64,000 nucleotides of DNA from Enterobacteriaceae bacterium UBA7338 (GTDB lineage: Bacteria > Pseudomonadota > Gammaproteobacteria > Enterobacterales > Enterobacteriaceae): positions 25,608-89,607 of the forward strand of contig DKPJ01000004.1 of the NCBI GenBank assembly GCA_002480085.1, read 5' to 3'. The notes beneath the pieces were generated by a model. It worked only from the letters and a program-made list of their open reading frames with translations. It was not told where the DNA came from and made no database searches. Shown here piece after piece: positions 61,288-64,000 of this stretch. The position numbers and the translations under genes are program-made. How positions within the stretch are numbered: the stretch's first letter is position 1; each line of letters begins with the position of its first letter.

Positions 61288-61901
61288 TGGAGAGCTGGCT
61301 GATACCGGCCTCGCCGGTGACCTTCGTGGAAGAGATCAAAAAGAGCCGCTTTATTACGCTGCTGGCCCACACCGACGGCGTAGAGGCGGCAAAAGCCTTT
61401 GTTAGCGCCGTGCGGGCAGAGCACCCGGAGGCGCGGCACCACTGCGTCGCATGGGTAGCCGGGCCGCCGGACGACTCGCAGCAGCTGGGCTTTTCCGATG
61501 ATGGTGAACCGGCAGGCACGGCGGGCAAGCCGATGCTGGCCCAGCTGATGGGCAGCGGCGTCGGTGAGATCACCGCCGTGGTGGTGCGCTACTATGGCGG
61601 CATCCTGTTAGGTACCGGTGGTCTGGTCAAGGCCTACGGCGGCGGCGTGCAGCGCGCGCTTAATCAGCTCACCACCGCCCGCAAATTACCGCTGACCGAA
61701 TATACTTTGTGTTGTGATTACGCGCAGTTGGCTGGCGTAGAAGCGCTGCTTGGGCAGTTCGAGGGCCGGATCGTCACCAGTGACTATCAGGCTGCCGTGC
61801 AGCTGCGGGTGGCGCTTCCCCGCGCCAGGCTGAGCGAGTTTGCCGCTAAGCTGGCAGATTTTAGCCGTGGTTCATTGCAATTATCAGCCATTAAAGAATA
61901 A
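61287..61901 (+). CDS. yigZ: IMPACT-family protein YigZ
   Basis: 204 residues: N-terminal UPF0029/Impact domain (ending in HHCVAWV...GEPAGTAGKPML, with VVVRYYGG) and a C-terminal DUF1949 ferredoxin-like domain (about 135-204). Similar to eukaryotic IMPACT, possibly RNA or ribosome related; function in bacteria unclear. Its start overlaps the pepQ stop by one base (TGATG), so it is probably co-translated. Confidence 0.94.
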   Translation: MESWLIPASPVTFVEEIKKSRFITLLAHTDGVEAAKAFVSAVRAEHPEARHHCVAWVAGPPDDSQQLGFSDDGEPAGTAGKPMLAQLMGSGVGEITAVVVRYYGGILLGTGGLVKAYGGGVQRALNQLTTARKLPLTEYTLCCDYAQLAGVEALLGQFEGRIVTSDYQAAVQLRVALPRARLSEFAAKLADFSRGSLQLSAIKE

Positions 61902-61942
61902 TCCCCACCTCATTTATCTGGATACCTAAGGAAGCGGCAGAG

Positions 61943-63394
61943 ATGCATTTTCGCGCCATTACCCGAATCGTTGGACTGCTGGTCATACTGTTTTCCGGAA
62001 CGATGATCCTGCCCGGCCTGGTTGCGCTGATTTACCGGGACGGCGCGGGGCGTGCATTCACCCAGACCTTCTTTGTGGCGTTGGCGATTGGTTCCCTACT
62101 GTGGTGGCCCAACCGCCGGGAGAAGGGCGAACTTAAGGCGCGGGAAGGTTTTCTGATCGTTGTGCTGTTCTGGACGGTACTGGGCAGCGTGGGGGCCTTA
62201 CCGTTTATCTTCTCTGAGCGTCCCAACCTGACGGTGACCGACGCCTTCTTTGAGTCCTTCTCCGGCCTGACGACCACGGGAGCGACGACGCTGGTGGGGC
62301 TGGACACCTTGCCGCACGGCATCCTCTTCTATCGCCAGATGCTGCAGTGGTTTGGCGGAATGGGGATCATCGTGCTTGCGGTAGCCATTCTTCCTATCCT
62401 TGGCGTCGGGGGGATGCAGCTCTATCGTGCAGAGATGCCCGGCCCGCTGAAGGATAATAAGATGCGCCCGCGTATCGCCGAGACGGCAAAGACGCTATGG
62501 CTTATCTATGTTCTGCTTACCGTGGCCTGCGCAGTGGCGCTCTGGTTTGCTGGCATGCCCGCGTTTGATGCCATTGGGCACAGCTTTGCGACCATCGCCA
62601 TCGGTGGCTTCTCCACCCATGATGCCAGCGTCGGCTATTTTGATAGCCCAACGATTAACACCATTATTGCTATCTTCCTGCTGATCTCCGGCTGTAACTA
62701 CGGCCTGCACTTCTCTCTGCTGAGCGGGCGTAACCTGAAGGTCTACTGGCGCGACCCCGAGTTCAGGATGTTCATTGGCGTGCAGCTGACGCTGGTGGTG
62801 ATCTGCACTCTGGTACTCTGGTTCCACGACGTCTATAGCTCGGCGGTCACGACATTAAACCAGGCGTTCTTCCAGGTGGTATCGATGGCAACGACCGCTG
62901 GCTTTACTACCGACAGTATTGCGCGCTGGCCGCTGTTCCTGCCGGTGCTCCTGCTCTGCTCGGCGTTTATCGGCGGCATGGCGGGGTCAACCGGCGGGGG
63001 ACTGAAGGTGATTCGCATCCTGCTGCTGTTTAAGCAGGGCAACCGTGAGCTAAAACGTCTGGTGCATCCGAATGCGGTATACAGTATCAAGCTGGGTAAC
63101 CGCGCGCTGCCGGAGCGTATCCTCGAGGCGGTTTGGGGCTTCTTCTCTGCCTATGCGCTGGTCTTTATTGTCAGTATGCTGGCGATTATCGCCACGGGCG
63201 TGGATGACTTCTCCGCCTTTGCCTCAGTGGTAGCGACGTTGAACAACCTTGGACCGGGGCTTGGGGTGGTGGCGGATAACTTTGCCAGCATGAATCCGGT
63301 GGCGAAGTGGATCCTCATCGCCAATATGCTTTTTGGTCGTCTTGAAGTCTTTACGTTGCTGGTGCTCTTTACCCCAACGTTCTGGCGCGAATAA
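61943..63394 (+). CDS. trkH: Potassium uptake protein TrkH
   Basis: 483-residue pore subunit of the Trk K+ system, working with cytosolic TrkA. Four M1-P-M2 repeats can be traced; selectivity-filter glycines appear in SGLTTTGATTL, TIAIGGFSTHD, ATTAGFTTDS and NNLGPGLGVV. Same length as E. coli. Begins 41 bp after yigZ; hemG follows 11 bp after its stop. Confidence 0.97.
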   Translation: MHFRAITRIVGLLVILFSGTMILPGLVALIYRDGAGRAFTQTFFVALAIGSLLWWPNRREKGELKAREGFLIVVLFWTVLGSVGALPFIFSERPNLTVTDAFFESFSGLTTTGATTLVGLDTLPHGILFYRQMLQWFGGMGIIVLAVAILPILGVGGMQLYRAEMPGPLKDNKMRPRIAETAKTLWLIYVLLTVACAVALWFAGMPAFDAIGHSFATIAIGGFSTHDASVGYFDSPTINTIIAIFLLISGCNYGLHFSLLSGRNLKVYWRDPEFRMFIGVQLTLVVICTLVLWFHDVYSSAVTTLNQAFFQVVSMATTAGFTTDSIARWPLFLPVLLLCSAFIGGMAGSTGGGLKVIRILLLFKQGNRELKRLVHPNAVYSIKLGNRALPERILEAVWGFFSAYALVFIVSMLAIIATGVDDFSAFASVVATLNNLGPGLGVVADNFASMNPVAKWILIANMLFGRLEVFTLLVLFTPTFWRE

Positions 63395-63405
63395 GGGAGC
63401 ACGCT

Positions 63406-63957
63406 ATGAAAACGTTGATTCTATTCTCCACCCGTGACGGGCAAACCCGTGAGATTGCCTCCAGTATCGCCTCCGAGCTGAGCGAGCTGGGCGTCTATGC
63501 CGACGTGGTTAACCTTAACCGTACGGAATCTATCGCCTGGCAGGATTACGATCGCGTGGTTATCGGCGCGTCTATTCGCTACGGTCACTTTCATCCAGCC
63601 GTCGATCGCTTTGTGAAAAAGCATCTGCAGCACCTTAATGCGCTGCCCAGTGCTTTCTATGCCGTGAACCTGGTGGCGCGCAAACCAGAGAAGAGCTCGC
63701 CGCAAACCAATAGCTATACGCGTAAGTTTTTACTGAACTCTCCCTGGCAGCCGGATCGCTGTGCAGTGTTTGCCGGTGCCCTGCGTTACCCGCGCTATAC
63801 CTGGTATGACCGGATCATGATCCGCCTGATTATGAAGATGACGGGGGGAGAAACCGATACGCGTAAAGAGGTGGTCTATACCGACTGGTCACGCGTAAGC
63901 GAATTTGCGCGGGAGATCGCACAGTTAACCAGCAAATTGGTGGTAAAGCAGGCATAA
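63406..63957 (+). CDS. hemG: Menaquinone-dependent protoporphyrinogen IX dehydrogenase HemG
   Basis: 183-residue long-chain flavodoxin-like enzyme (E. coli 181) that oxidises protoporphyrinogen IX to protoporphyrin IX, passing electrons to quinones. FMN phosphate loop STRDGQTREIAS (about 8-19), the GASIRYGHFH segment, and the long insert loop near residues 120-145 (SPWQPDRCAVFAGALRYPRY) are present. GGGAG precedes the ATG. In E. coli the next gene is rrsA; the last 43 bp of the window contain no recognisable feature. Confidence 0.96.
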   Translation: MKTLILFSTRDGQTREIASSIASELSELGVYADVVNLNRTESIAWQDYDRVVIGASIRYGHFHPAVDRFVKKHLQHLNALPSAFYAVNLVARKPEKSSPQTNSYTRKFLLNSPWQPDRCAVFAGALRYPRYTWYDRIMIRLIMKMTGGETDTRKEVVYTDWSRVSEFAREIAQLTSKLVVKQA

Positions 63958-64000
63958 AGTCTGCAAAGTGAGCGATCAAAAAGTTTTTTGCATTTAAGTC

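Overview
This is a 64 kb stretch of an enterobacterial chromosome. Most proteins are near-identical in length and sequence to Escherichia coli K-12 proteins I recognise, and the gene order follows the E. coli block running from the enterobacterial common antigen (ECA) operon towards rrnA. GC-rich third codon positions and a few accessory genes suggest the Enterobacter/Klebsiella/Kosakonia side of Enterobacteriaceae rather than E. coli itself; I cannot name the genus.

Layout: 1-5478 end of the ECA operon (wecE partial, wzxE, wecF, wzyE, wecG); 5717-7102 the amino-acid permease yifK; 7155-7984 a tRNA operon (Arg-CCG, His, Leu-CAG, Pro-TGG) with 166-bp tandem repeats that copy the 3' end of the last tRNA; 8003-10942 a lone insecticidal-toxin-complex C gene (tccC-like) with a putative papain-fold effector at its C terminus; 11287-11494 the small RNA GlmZ behind a clear sigma-54 promoter; 11504-15599 hemCDXY (minus strand); 15943-24619 cyaA, cyaY, lptM, dapF, yigA, xerC, yigB and uvrD; 24768-33269 corL/corA, rarD, yigI, pldA, recQ, rhtC, an rpn remnant, rhtB and pldB; 33309-38299 yigL, yigM, metR and metE.

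38336-44625 is a second accessory block between metE and ysgA: a DeoR-family regulator divergent from an overlapping operon that encodes a periplasmic binding protein, a fused two-domain permease, an ATPase, a metallo-beta-lactamase-fold hydrolase, a broken histidine phosphatase and a HAD phosphatase. The combination suggests uptake and dephosphorylation of an organic phosphate or phosphodiester; the substrate is unknown. After it come ysgA and udp (44644-46470), rmuC, ubiEJB, tatABCD and rfaH (46605-53928), ubiD, fre, fadAB, pepQ, yigZ, trkH and hemG (54099-63957).

The core genes cover ECA assembly, haem synthesis, ubiquinone synthesis, Tat export, fatty-acid oxidation, methionine synthesis, DNA repair (uvrD, recQ, xerC, rmuC) and cAMP signalling. 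Recognisable control sites include CRP (cyaA, udp), LexA (uvrD), MetJ and MetR (metE/metR), FadR (fadBA) and GlrR/sigma-54 (glmZ). The two places most worth attention are the toxin gene in the proM-glmZ interval and the transporter/hydrolase operon downstream of metE.
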